Part shown: piece by piece, positions 17,899-26,274 of the stretch
Layout of the letters: each line of letters opens with the position of its first letter
How positions within the stretch are numbered: position 1 is the first letter of the stretch
Assembly (NCBI GenBank): GCA_030037545.1
Contig: JASHRF010000053.1
Coordinates: 22,966 to 86,965, forward strand
DNA length: 64,000 bases
DNA from: Acidobacteriaceae bacterium
GTDB lineage: Bacteria > Acidobacteriota > Terriglobia > Terriglobales > Acidobacteriaceae
Direction: 5' to 3'
Notes under the pieces: model-generated
What the model saw: the letters and a program-made list of their open reading frames with translations, nothing else
The model's database searches: none
What the model was told of the DNA's origin: nothing
Position numbers and translations under genes: made by a program

Positions 17899-17930
17899 GC
17901 TCCTGGAGCCGGTTGCAAATATGCGGTCAC

Positions 17931-18012
17931 ATCCCTCAAGGGTTAAAGCCCGAGCCCCTTTTGATCTTTTCGGCACGCCTGAAGCCGTGCCCTTTCAAAG
18001 CGCTCATAATTT
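17931..18012 (+). repeat. Partial copy of the MITE-like repeat
   Basis: It retains the CCCTCAAGGGTTAAAGCCC block and GGCACGCCTGAAGCCGTGCCCTTTCAAA, recognisable against the full copies but with a broken first stem and no clear terminal repeats. It lies between the YceI remnant and the xylB stop. Confidence 0.65.
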
Positions 18013-18055
18013 AATCATCTCGAGTCCCGAGTCCCTCAGTCCCTGTTTTTCCGTT

Positions 18056-19531
18056 TCACCGCAGGCCGCGCAGCGCCGGATACAGCTTTCTCCATTTCGC
18101 GTAGCCGTTTTTATACGCGGCCACGTCGGCCGCATCGGGCTCCACGCGCTCGGCCACGTGCAGCGCCTGCGCGCAAGCCTGGTCGAGATTCTCCCAGTGA
18201 CCCGCGGCCACGCCAGCCATCAGCGCGCATCCAAATGCTCCGCCTTCTTCGGCCACCAGAATCTCCACGGCGTGCCCGTAGATGCCCGCCTGGATGCGCC
18301 GCCACAGCGGGCCGCGCGCGCCGCCGCCGCCCAGGCGGATGCCGCTCACCGGAATCTGCAGCTCATGGAAAAGGGTAAACGTGTCCTCGAGCGAGTAAGC
18401 CACGCCCTCCAGCACCGCGCGCACGCAATGCGCCGCCGTGGTCTTGGCGCCCAGGCCCACAAAGGCCGCGCGCACGTCGGGATCGAGATGCGGTGTGCGC
18501 TCGCCGAGCAGGTACGGCGCCCACTCCACGCCGTCGCTCCCCGCCGGAACGCCCGCGGCCTGCGCGTTGAGCGCGTCGTAACCTTGCCCGCAGAAGAACG
18601 TCTCCTTCAGCCAGCTCAGGCTCAATCCCGCAGCCTGCGTCACTCCCATCACGTGCCACAAGCCCGGAACCGCGTGGCAGAAAGTGTGCAGGCGTCCCTT
18701 GGGATCTTTGGTGGGCTCGGCGGTGGCCGCAAACACCACGCCCGAGGTGCCGATGGTGGCCGAAACGCTGCCCGGCTGCAGAATGCCCATGCCCACTGCG
18801 CCCGCGCCCTGGTCGCCCGCGCCCGCCGCTACCGGCGTGCCGGCGTTCAATCCCGTAAGCGCCGCTGCCTGCCCGGCGATGCGCGCGCAAATCTCCGGCG
18901 ACTCGTAAACCCGCGGCAGCCAGCGCTCGGGAATTCCCGCCGCTTCCGCAACTTCTCGCGACCAGCGCCGGTGCGTGACGTCGAGGAGCAAAGTGCCGGA
19001 AGCTTCCTGCACATCGATCGCGAACTCGCCGGTAAGCCGGTAGCGCACGTAGTCCTTGGGGCACATCACGTGGCGGATCTTGGCGAAGATCTCCGGCTGG
19101 TGGTTCTTCACCCAGAGCAATTTGGTGAGCGTGAAATTGGGCAGCGCGGGGTTGCAGGTGAGCTCGATGAGCCGCTCGTAGCCGATCTTCTCCGTGAGCC
19201 AGTCGCACTCCGGCTGGGTGCGCGTGTCGCACCAGATGAGCGCCGGCCGCAGCACCGCTCCGTTTTCGTCGAGCATGACCGCGCCGTGCATCTGCCCGGT
19301 GAGCGCGATGGCGGCCACGCGGTCGCCGGGATTCGGGGACGAGGCGAAGGCGCCGTGAATGGCCTCCACGGCCGCGCGCCACCAATCCTCGGGGTCCTGC
19401 TCTGCCCATCCCGGATGCTCGGCGCGAAAAGGCGCATGCTCGCTGGAGGATGAGCCCATGAGCGTCCCTGCCGCGTCGACAATCACCGCCCGCGTTCCTC
19501 CCGTGCCCACATCGATGCCCATGAACCACAT
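18056..19531 (-). CDS. xylB: Xylulokinase
   Basis: A 491-residue FGGY-family kinase. It has the N-terminal phosphate loop MGIDVGTGGTRAVIVD, the xylulokinase signature ALTGQMHGAVMLDENG, the sugar-binding/catalytic GAGDQGAGAVGMG and a C-terminal GGGARGPLWRRIQAGIYG with ATP-binding character. It phosphorylates D-xylulose in the cytoplasm and feeds the pentose phosphate pathway. Length is typical. The ATG at 19531 gives MWFMGIDVGTGG; a second Met at residue 4 is a possible start. A sugar-porter MFS gene lies 3 kb away, but no xylose isomerase is in the window. Confidence 0.93.
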   Translation of the reverse strand: MWFMGIDVGTGGTRAVIVDAAGTLMGSSSSEHAPFRAEHPGWAEQDPEDWWRAAVEAIHGAFASSPNPGDRVAAIALTGQMHGAVMLDENGAVLRPALIWCDTRTQPECDWLTEKIGYERLIELTCNPALPNFTLTKLLWVKNHQPEIFAKIRHVMCPKDYVRYRLTGEFAIDVQEASGTLLLDVTHRRWSREVAEAAGIPERWLPRVYESPEICARIAGQAAALTGLNAGTPVAAGAGDQGAGAVGMGILQPGSVSATIGTSGVVFAATAEPTKDPKGRLHTFCHAVPGLWHVMGVTQAAGLSLSWLKETFFCGQGYDALNAQAAGVPAGSDGVEWAPYLLGERTPHLDPDVRAAFVGLGAKTTAAHCVRAVLEGVAYSLEDTFTLFHELQIPVSGIRLGGGGARGPLWRRIQAGIYGHAVEILVAEEGGAFGCALMAGVAAGHWENLDQACAQALHVAERVEPDAADVAAYKNGYAKWRKLYPALRGLR

Positions 19532-19635
19532 GCCCGCGCTCCTCGCTGTAAATCGGTTTTCTCTGCGCCCGCAGCATAGCAGCTTGGACCGCTCCGGGCA
19601 AAACCTAGCTTATCGTCGGGTCCTGGACGGCCAGT

Positions 19636-20322
19636 ATGAATTCCGGTGAGTATGAATTGTCATCTGAGCCGAAGTACAGCGAAGAGGGAACCGTGCTGGC
19701 CGAGCTGGCCGATTCCGAGGCCGAAATCCGCGGCCTGATGGAACTGGACGGCGCCAGCAACGCGCGCCTGCTGGGCGAGGAAGGCCGGTTGCCCGGCATC
19801 GGCGTACACGAGCTGCTCTACGGAGTGGCTTACAGCCAGATTGTGAACGCCTCGTTCACCCACGCCTCGCCCTACGGCGGACGCTTCAACAGCAACCGGC
19901 GCGGCGCGTGGTACGCGGGCCTGGAGCGGGCCACCTCCATCGCCGAAGTAGCGTTTCACCAGCGCGAGCAGTTATGCGAAATCAACTGGCCCGATGAGGA
20001 AGTCTTTACCTGCCCCGACTACCTCGCCGATTTTTCCACGCCGTTTCACGATCTGCGCGGCGGGGACAGGCGCTACAGAAAATTTCTCAAGCCGGAGCCG
20101 ATTCCCGCGTGCTACGCCGAATCGCAGCGCCTGGCCGCCAGCCTGCTGGAGCAGGGCGCCAACGGAGTTGTCTATCCCAGCGTCCGGCGCGCCGGCGGAA
20201 CATGCGTGGCCTGCTTCCGGCCAGCGCTGGTCTACCACGTGCGTCGCGGGGCGAAGCTCGAGTTTCGGGTCCACGCTGAAACTCCGTTCACGGCCGGCCG
20301 CGTTCGGGCGGTAAAGAACTAA
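19636..20322 (+). CDS. RES-domain protein, without adjacent antitoxin
   Basis: A 228-residue protein with the three marks of the RES family: Arg in SPYGGRFNSN, Glu in ATSIAEVAFHQREQL and Ser in NGVVYPSVRRAGG. Known RES toxins (MbcT, ParT, Res) degrade NAD+ or modify targets with ADP-ribose and are paired with an Xre-like antitoxin whose C-terminal DUF2384 region blocks the site. Neither neighbour here is such an antitoxin: xylB is divergent and pta follows. It may belong to the larger stand-alone RES group with another role. The ATG at 19636 lacks a strong ribosome-binding site. Confidence 0.85.
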   Translation: MNSGEYELSSEPKYSEEGTVLAELADSEAEIRGLMELDGASNARLLGEEGRLPGIGVHELLYGVAYSQIVNASFTHASPYGGRFNSNRRGAWYAGLERATSIAEVAFHQREQLCEINWPDEEVFTCPDYLADFSTPFHDLRGGDRRYRKFLKPEPIPACYAESQRLAASLLEQGANGVVYPSVRRAGGTCVACFRPALVYHVRRGAKLEFRVHAETPFTAGRVRAVKN

Positions 20323-20462
20323 AAGCGGCGAGATTGCACCGTATTGCGATACGCAATTTCGCGGTGTGACCGAAGGCACATGAGCTTTTGCTGCCCCACG
20401 GCACAATAAGACTGTGAGGCCGGGCTGCCCGCGCGCCGTCCGCGCCAGGAGGAATTTGAAGC

Positions 20463-21449
20463 ATGAGCGACTTAGCCACGCTGGTGGATGCCGTAGCCGT
20501 CGATCCGCTGGTCGGCCACCCCGCGGATTATCACGTGTTTCACAAGTTCATTGCCCGCTGCAAGGATCTGGCGGCCATCGCCACGGCGGTAGTGTGGCCG
20601 CTCTCCGATGTGGCGCTGCTGGGCGCAGTCGAAGCTACCACTCATGGCCTCATCGAGCCGGTGCTCATCGGCCCTGGCGACGCCATGAAGAAGCTGGCCG
20701 GCGAAACGGGCGTGGACATTTCAAAACTCACCATCGTCGAAGCCGACTGCGAGTCCAAGGCCGCGGAAATCGGCGTGGCCATGTGCCGTGCGGGGACTGC
20801 CCAGGCGCTCATGAAGGGCAGCCTGCACACCGATGAGATGATGAAAGCCGCCATGCAGCGCGACACCGGCCTGCGTACCACGCGGCGCATCTCCCACGTC
20901 TTCGTCATGGATACGCCGGCCTACGCGCGTACCCTGCTCATCACGGATGCGGCCATCAACATTGCGCCCGAGCTCGAAGACAAGGTCGACATTGTGCAGA
21001 ACTCCATCCACCTGGCTCATGCGCTGGGCATTCCCGAGCCCAAAGTGGCGCTGCTTTCAGCGGTCGAGACCGTGAATCCCAAAATCAAATCCACGCTCGA
21101 CGCTGCGGCTCTATGCAAGATGGCCGAGCGCGGCCAGATCACGGGCGGCATCCTCGACGGGCCGCTGGCCTTCGACACCGCGGTGAGCGAGAAGGCGGCC
21201 GGCATCAAGAAGCTGGTTTCGCCGGTCACTGGCCAGGCGGACATTCTGGTGGTGCCCGATCTGGAGAGCGGCAACATGCTGGCCAAGCAGCTTGAGTATC
21301 TGGGCGGCGCGCAGTTGGCGGGCATCGTGCTGGGCACGCGCGTTCCGGCCATCCTCACCAGCCGCGCCGACTCGGCCGAAACGCGACTCACCAGTTGCGC
21401 CGTGGCCGTGCTGCTGCACTACGCAACCCATCCGGCGGTGAAGGTCTAG
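20463..21449 (+). CDS. Phosphate acetyl/butyryl transferase
   Basis: A 328-residue member of the PTA/PTB family: VALLGAVEATTHGLIEPVLIGP, LMKGSLHTDEMMKAAM, RRISHVFVMDTPAY, LITDAAINIAPELEDKVDI, then GPLAFDTAVSEKAAGIKK and a C-terminal LVVPDLESGNMLAKQL. It converts acyl-CoA plus phosphate to acyl phosphate plus CoA. The length and the absence of N-terminal DRTGG/CobB domains match the short bacterial PTA or phosphate butyryltransferase; sequence alone does not decide chain length. No acetate or butyrate kinase lies beside it. AGGAGG stands about 7 nt before the ATG. Confidence 0.9.
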   Translation: MSDLATLVDAVAVDPLVGHPADYHVFHKFIARCKDLAAIATAVVWPLSDVALLGAVEATTHGLIEPVLIGPGDAMKKLAGETGVDISKLTIVEADCESKAAEIGVAMCRAGTAQALMKGSLHTDEMMKAAMQRDTGLRTTRRISHVFVMDTPAYARTLLITDAAINIAPELEDKVDIVQNSIHLAHALGIPEPKVALLSAVETVNPKIKSTLDAAALCKMAERGQITGGILDGPLAFDTAVSEKAAGIKKLVSPVTGQADILVVPDLESGNMLAKQLEYLGGAQLAGIVLGTRVPAILTSRADSAETRLTSCAVAVLLHYATHPAVKV

Positions 21450-21698
21450 CGGCATTTTCGGAAATACGTGAACTGTTGAGGGCTGCGAAGGTGGATTTTA
21501 ATTTCACCTCAGCGACACCGGCTCTGCGAGCCGTCTGCCGCTGGGGGCCCGGAGAGGAAGAATCCACTCAGCAGTGGCGGCTTCGGTCTACACCTTTTCC
21601 GAAAATGCGATCACGTTCTTCATTTGCGGTGCCAGTCATTCATGGTTTGCAGATTTGTTCTGTGGGAGACCAGCTTGCGACACGAACCATTACTTTCG

Positions 21699-22319
21699 CT
21701 ATTTTCTGAGATATTTCTCAGGCAGCGTCAATCCCGGCCGTTCCTCGTCCCATAGAATGCTGGCCACCCAGTAACGTCCGTGGGCGCGCACGATCTGGAT
21801 GGAGTTAATGCCTCGCGCGAAGGGCCTGGAATCATTGACCGCGTGGCGGCTTTCGTAGGTGCTCCAAACATCCACGAGGTTCCCGAACTCCTCGACACGA
21901 TTGGCGATGCTGCGTTCGAAAAAGCCGTGAGCTTTGAAGTACGGATCGTCGCGTTCGACATACATGTCAGGGGTCAGGAAGACAACGTCGCTCATGCGCG
22001 CCGGCTGATTCCCGCTGGCGGCAACATCGGGACGGATGACGCCGAGCCGGCCATCCGGCAGGAACAGCGAACGAAAGCGAGTCCAATCTCGAGGTTTGCC
22101 GGCGGGTCCTGAGATTACGTCATAGAGCGCGGCTACCAGGTGCTCGACGGTGTCCACGTCGCCCGCGTTCTTCGCGGCCGGCCACCCCGGGTGAGCCGCG
22201 ATTGACCCTACGAGCGGAGGCGGCGCAGGCTGAGCAGCTTTCGATGACTGTTGCGGCAGTGCCTGCAGAGCGAGGCCTGCCAGCAGCATGCTTGATGCAA
22301 TGAGCGGTATCGCTTTCAT
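21699..22319 (-). CDS. Secreted SnoaL/NTF2-like protein
   Basis: A 206-residue protein with a signal peptide (MKAIPLIASSMLLAGLALQA) and a Pro/Ala linker, then a fold consistent with NTF2/SnoaL: VEHLVAALYDVISGPAGKPRD, RFRSLFLPDGRL, late strands GINSIQIVRAHGRYWVASILWDEE. Such proteins bind small molecules or have diverse enzyme roles; no catalytic group can be named. The 250 bp between its stop and pta hold no gene. Confidence 0.65.
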   Translation of the reverse strand: MKAIPLIASSMLLAGLALQALPQQSSKAAQPAPPPLVGSIAAHPGWPAAKNAGDVDTVEHLVAALYDVISGPAGKPRDWTRFRSLFLPDGRLGVIRPDVAASGNQPARMSDVVFLTPDMYVERDDPYFKAHGFFERSIANRVEEFGNLVDVWSTYESRHAVNDSRPFARGINSIQIVRAHGRYWVASILWDEERPGLTLPEKYLRK

Positions 22320-22401
22320 GATGCGCTCCTTGAATTGGGCTCGACTGGTGAGGGTATCCCGCCCATTGTTCTCTTGGTTCCTGGTTCTGTTTTTCCCTGC
22401 C

Positions 22402-23757
22402 TCATCCCACTTTCACCAGCCTGCTCTGCAACTCCTCGAGCGTGTGGCCCTTGGTCTCAGGATAGAAAAGGGTGATCACGACCAACTGCAGCAGGGTGGC
22501 GGCGGCAAAAAAGATAAACGGCGTCTGCGGGCTTAGGGCGTGGGCCAACACCGGGAACACGAACAGAATCGCCATGTTGAAGGCCGCCATGCTGGCGTTT
22601 CCCACCCCCTGGCCCTTGGAGCGCACGGAGTTGGGAAACACTTCGCCGATATAAACAAAAACCACCAGTCCCTGCGACAGCGCGAAGAAGGCAATGAAGG
22701 CCACCAGCAATCCCAGCAGCGCCGACTGATGGCTGTTGGCGGCGAAGACCCAGGCCACGCCGGAGAGGCAGGCAGCGGTGCCGATGGCGCCCACAATGAG
22801 CAGGCTTTTGCGCCCGAAGCGGTCGATCATGGCCATGCCCACCAGCGTAAAGATCAGGTTGGTGGCGCCGATGGTGATGGCCTGCTGATCGCTGGAAAGC
22901 TGGCTGAAGCCGGCAGCGATAAAGATGGTGTGCATGTAGCTGAGGATAGCGTTGATGCCGGTGAGCTGATTGAATGCGCCGATGCTGATGGCCAGGAACA
23001 GCGGGTAGCGGTACTTCCAGCGGAAGACCGGCTCGTGCACGGTAGCGTGTTCGGCGCTGATGGCCGACTGGATCTCGGCGAGCTGGGACTGCGCATCGGG
23101 CGCGCCCATTTCAGCCAGCACCGCGAGCGCTTCGTGGCCGCGGCCGCGCGCCACCAGCCAGCGTGGCGAGCGCGGAATGCCGAAGAGGAGAATGAGGAAG
23201 ATGAGTGCAGGCAGCGCGCCCACGCCGGCCATTACCCGCCAATCCGCTCCGCCGCCAAGCCCCAGATGGCTTCCCGCATGGGTCAGCCGCACCAGGAAAT
23301 TCGACGTGTACCCAACCAGGATGCCGGAGACCACGTTGATCTGGAATGCGCCTACCAGGCGACCGCGCAGCGCCGCGGGCGCCAGCTCGGCGATGTAGAC
23401 GGGTCCCAGCACCGACGCCGCGCCGATGGCCAGCCCGCCGGCAAAGCGCGCCGCCAGCAGCATGGGCCAGCTCACCGAGCAGGCCGCGGCCAACGCCGTC
23501 AGCACGTAGAGCGCGGCGGCCAGGCGCAGTGCCGCACGCGCGCCCAGCCGCTGCCCGATGACTCCGGCCGCAAAGCAGCCCAGGATGGTTCCCACCGGCG
23601 AAGCGGCTACCGTCAACCCCATGCTGTGCGGGCTCAAACCATACTTGCGCACCACCGGGTCGATCATGCCCGAAATCACCACCGTGTCGAAGCCGTAGAG
23701 AAGCCCGCCGAGGGCTCCGGTGACGGTCGCATTCATCAGCCTGGAATTGGGACGCAT
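22402..23757 (-). CDS. Sugar porter family MFS transporter
   Basis: A 451-residue protein with twelve predicted membrane helices and sugar-porter marks: YGFDTVVISG at the N-terminus, GRLVGAFQINVVSGIL in helix 4-5, IPRSPRWLVARGR at the central loop, QQAITIGATNLIF and MIDRFGRKSLLIVG later, and PETKGHTLEEL near the C-terminus. It resembles XylE/GalP proton-sugar symporters. It sits 74 bp downstream of the XRE-cupin regulator on the same strand, which may control it. The ATG at 23757 (MRPNSRLMNATVTGALGGLL) is plausible. Confidence 0.92.
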   Translation of the reverse strand: MRPNSRLMNATVTGALGGLLYGFDTVVISGMIDPVVRKYGLSPHSMGLTVAASPVGTILGCFAAGVIGQRLGARAALRLAAALYVLTALAAACSVSWPMLLAARFAGGLAIGAASVLGPVYIAELAPAALRGRLVGAFQINVVSGILVGYTSNFLVRLTHAGSHLGLGGGADWRVMAGVGALPALIFLILLFGIPRSPRWLVARGRGHEALAVLAEMGAPDAQSQLAEIQSAISAEHATVHEPVFRWKYRYPLFLAISIGAFNQLTGINAILSYMHTIFIAAGFSQLSSDQQAITIGATNLIFTLVGMAMIDRFGRKSLLIVGAIGTAACLSGVAWVFAANSHQSALLGLLVAFIAFFALSQGLVVFVYIGEVFPNSVRSKGQGVGNASMAAFNMAILFVFPVLAHALSPQTPFIFFAAATLLQLVVITLFYPETKGHTLEELQSRLVKVG

Positions 23758-23831
23758 GAAAAGTGTCGCACCTCAAAAATCCCCACCATGGTTACAGAGA
23801 GACCAGTCCGCGAGCAAGGCGCACAACCCAT

Positions 23832-24419
23832 TTAGTGCGGCCGCGCCAGCACCGCCAGCACCCGGCAGCGGTGTTTGTCGGCGGCGCACCAGGCCAGCGG
23901 CATCTCGCTGTCAAGCCACAGGCAGTCGCCCGCGTCCAGCACATCGCGGACCCCTCCCGCATCGAGCGCGAGTTTGCCTTCGAGCACATAAAAGACGCCC
24001 GCGACCGGACCCGCAGCGGACAGCGGCGCGGGGTTGCCGTGGCCAAGTTCTATGATTTCGGCGGCCAGAAGCGGACCGGCGTCGGCGCCATTCAGGGGTG
24101 TGGTTCGGGCCGTCTCGGGACCGCGCCCGTTGCCTTGCAGGAGCGCCTTGCGGGTGATGGATATGACGTGGCGCGCGGGCTCGGCAAAAAAATAGCCCAG
24201 CCCCACGCCGTAGATGCGGCTGATGGCGGCCAGTGTAGGTAAAGTGGGAATCATGCGGTCGGTTTCCAGCTTGGAGAGCAGCGCCGTCGACAGGCCTGTC
24301 TCCGCGGCCAGCCGCGCCAGCGTCAGCCGCTTGCGCGTGCGCAGTGCGCGCAGTTTGAGGCCGATGCAGTAGGGCTCCAGCCACGAGTGGGCGCGCGAAA
24401 CCTTGCTTGCCATCGCCAA
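23832..24419 (-). CDS. XRE-family regulator with C-terminal cupin domain
   Basis: A 195-residue regulator: an N-terminal helix-turn-helix (KLRALRTRKRLTLARLAAET, TGLSTALLSKLETDRMIPTL) and a C-terminal cupin (APLSAAGPVAGVFYVLEGKL, DVLDAGDCLWLDSEMPLAWC). This fold usually binds a small ligand in the cupin and adjusts DNA binding. The gene lies directly upstream of the sugar-porter gene in the same orientation, so local regulation of sugar uptake is the natural guess. Start MAMASK or MASK cannot be separated. Confidence 0.9.
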   Translation of the reverse strand: MAMASKVSRAHSWLEPYCIGLKLRALRTRKRLTLARLAAETGLSTALLSKLETDRMIPTLPTLAAISRIYGVGLGYFFAEPARHVISITRKALLQGNGRGPETARTTPLNGADAGPLLAAEIIELGHGNPAPLSAAGPVAGVFYVLEGKLALDAGGVRDVLDAGDCLWLDSEMPLAWCAADKHRCRVLAVLARPH

Positions 24420-24770
24420 CCCCTTTTGCTCAGGGAATTATCGATACAAGTTTAATCTCTGGCTTGCCGGTCGCAACTCCTGGGTCGCGGAAAACCTTCG
24501 CCTACCGGCTCCCAGCCCGGCCCCGCCTGCAACGGAATCCCTGCCACCCCGCATGGAAATTGGTACAATAACCTTTAGCAGCCTGTGGCGAAAGTCAAAA
24601 GTTTGAGAAAAACCATTCTCAGCGGCTAAAGCCGCATTGATTTGAGACTACTTACGGCACGGCTGAAGCCGTGCCCTTTCAAAACTCGACTTTTACCTAC
24701 AGGCTGTTAGCGGTCGCCCTGGGCCCAGAATCTCTCCCGGCAAATTCCTTATCGAAAGGCTTTCTTTCTC
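24420..24770. other. Spacer with a partial MITE-like repeat (24618-24686)
   Basis: A divergent spacer of about 350 bp between the regulator and the DUF481 gene. It contains GGCTAAAGCC and the GGCACGGCTGAAGCCGTGCC stem with CCCTTTCAAAAC as in the full repeat copies, but no terminal inverted repeats. No gene was seen. A promoter for the DUF481 gene must lie here. Confidence 0.6.
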
Positions 24771-25946
24771 ATGCATACAACTGCTCTTGTCTTTCATTGG
24801 CGGGTGTGGGGCCTGGCGGCGCTCATGGCGCTGGTGCCGGGAGCGCCTCTTGCCGCGCAGGCCAGCCCTTCGCCCGACGTGCTGGTGCTCAGCAACGGCG
24901 ACACCTTGCACGGCAAGCTGGTGAATGAGATCAACGGCGCCGTCACCTTCCACACTGACGCGCTAGGCGACGTGAAGGTGAAGTGGAGCGACGTCAAGGA
25001 GCTGCACACCGGCCAGAAGTTCGCTGTCCTCAATAAGAGCTTCAAGCCGCAGGGCCGGAAAACCGCGGCCCAGATTCCGGTGGGAACGCTGGACGTGGCC
25101 GGGAAGGCGGTGACGGTGCACGAGCAGAATGGCGTCACGCCCCCGCCGATTCCGACCGCGGATGCGGCCTACGTGGTGGACCAGTCCACGCTCGACCAGC
25201 AGGTTTACCACCGTCCCAGCATCTTTACCGGCTGGAACGGCGCGGCCACGGCCGGCGCCACCATCGTTGAGGCCACGCAGAACCAGTACACGGTGTCGGG
25301 CTCAGTGGGCCTGGTGCGCACCGTGCCGGGCGTGAGCTGGCTGGACACGCGCAACCGCACTTCGGCGGATTTCAGCGGCTCCTTTGGCAAAATCACAGAG
25401 CCGGGAACGGCTGCCGTCAAGACCGCCATCTTCCAAGCCGGCGCCGAGCGCGATGAATACTTTTCCACGCGCTTTTTCGGCCTCGCCCAGGTGGGGTTCG
25501 ACCACAACTTCGGCCAGTTGCTGGCCCTGCAGTCGGTGTACGGCGGCGGGATTGGCTTCACAGCTCTGAAGACTCCCAAGCATCAGCTCGATGTGAAGGC
25601 GACCATCCAGTATGAGAGCCAGCAGTTTATGGTTCCCGCGCCTCCGTCCCCCGCCAGCCCCAACCAGAACCTGATTGGCTCTACCTTCTCCATCAGTTAC
25701 CTGCTCAAGCTCAAGCTTTTTTCGCTCACGCAGGAGGCGGCCTTTATTCCCGCCTATGACACGCCACACGACTACTCGGCCAACGAGACCGATACGCTCT
25801 CCTTTCCGGCTTACAAGAACTTCAGCTTTTCCGTCGGCACGCTGGACAGCTATCTGAACGATCCTCCGTTATCGACCCCGCCCACCAAGCCCAATTCATT
25901 TCAATTCACCATGGGCCTGACCTACGCAATCAAGTCGAAGTACTGA
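24771..25946 (+). CDS. DUF481 outer-membrane beta-barrel protein
   Basis: A 391-residue protein with a signal peptide (MALVPGAPLAAQA). An N-terminal strand-rich domain follows (VLVLSNGDTLHGKLVNEING, VKWSDVKELHTG), and then a DUF481 barrel of alternating strands ending with LTYAIKSKY. DUF481 members (YdiY-like) are uncharacterised outer-membrane proteins, some salt-induced. The ATG at 24771 follows GAAAGGC about 15 nt upstream. Confidence 0.82.
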   Translation: MHTTALVFHWRVWGLAALMALVPGAPLAAQASPSPDVLVLSNGDTLHGKLVNEINGAVTFHTDALGDVKVKWSDVKELHTGQKFAVLNKSFKPQGRKTAAQIPVGTLDVAGKAVTVHEQNGVTPPPIPTADAAYVVDQSTLDQQVYHRPSIFTGWNGAATAGATIVEATQNQYTVSGSVGLVRTVPGVSWLDTRNRTSADFSGSFGKITEPGTAAVKTAIFQAGAERDEYFSTRFFGLAQVGFDHNFGQLLALQSVYGGGIGFTALKTPKHQLDVKATIQYESQQFMVPAPPSPASPNQNLIGSTFSISYLLKLKLFSLTQEAAFIPAYDTPHDYSANETDTLSFPAYKNFSFSVGTLDSYLNDPPLSTPPTKPNSFQFTMGLTYAIKSKY

Positions 25947-26274
25947 GCTGCCGGCGGTACAAGGCGTTATCTTGGAGCTGCTCGTGGCCTGGGGGTAATC
26001 AGCCGCGGATTACCGCAAATCTCCCCGGAAGTACCACAAAGCAGAAATAATTTGTATTCCCAACCATCGGCAAAAGCAGATAATGGTGGCGTCATTCCCA
26101 AAGGCCTTGGGATTTCAACAGATCAGGGCGCCGATCTCATCGGGCCAGAGAACGATTTTTCCTCATGAATGCGAGGGCAGGTGTAGTGTGCCGGAAACAG
26201 CGGCTCTGTCACTTTTCAGGAGCCCGGTTCCAGCCGCAGCGTGTACCGGCCCGCGCGGAATTGCGCTGGTTCGG
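25947..26274. other. Upstream region of the winged-helix/TPR gene
   Basis: About 330 bp. The track ORF begins at 26083 in this region, but the residues before MESPSRESAEAP are rich in Arg/Ser/Pro and look non-coding. No other gene or repeat was seen. Confidence 0.35.

Noticed and set aside
17747-19453. 568-residue plus-strand ORF opposite xylB
   Set aside because: Arg/Ala/His-rich antisense shadow of the xylulokinase gene.
22540-23835. 431-residue plus-strand ORF opposite the MFS gene
   Set aside because: Gln/Gly/Arg-rich shadow frame; the minus frame encodes a complete sugar porter.
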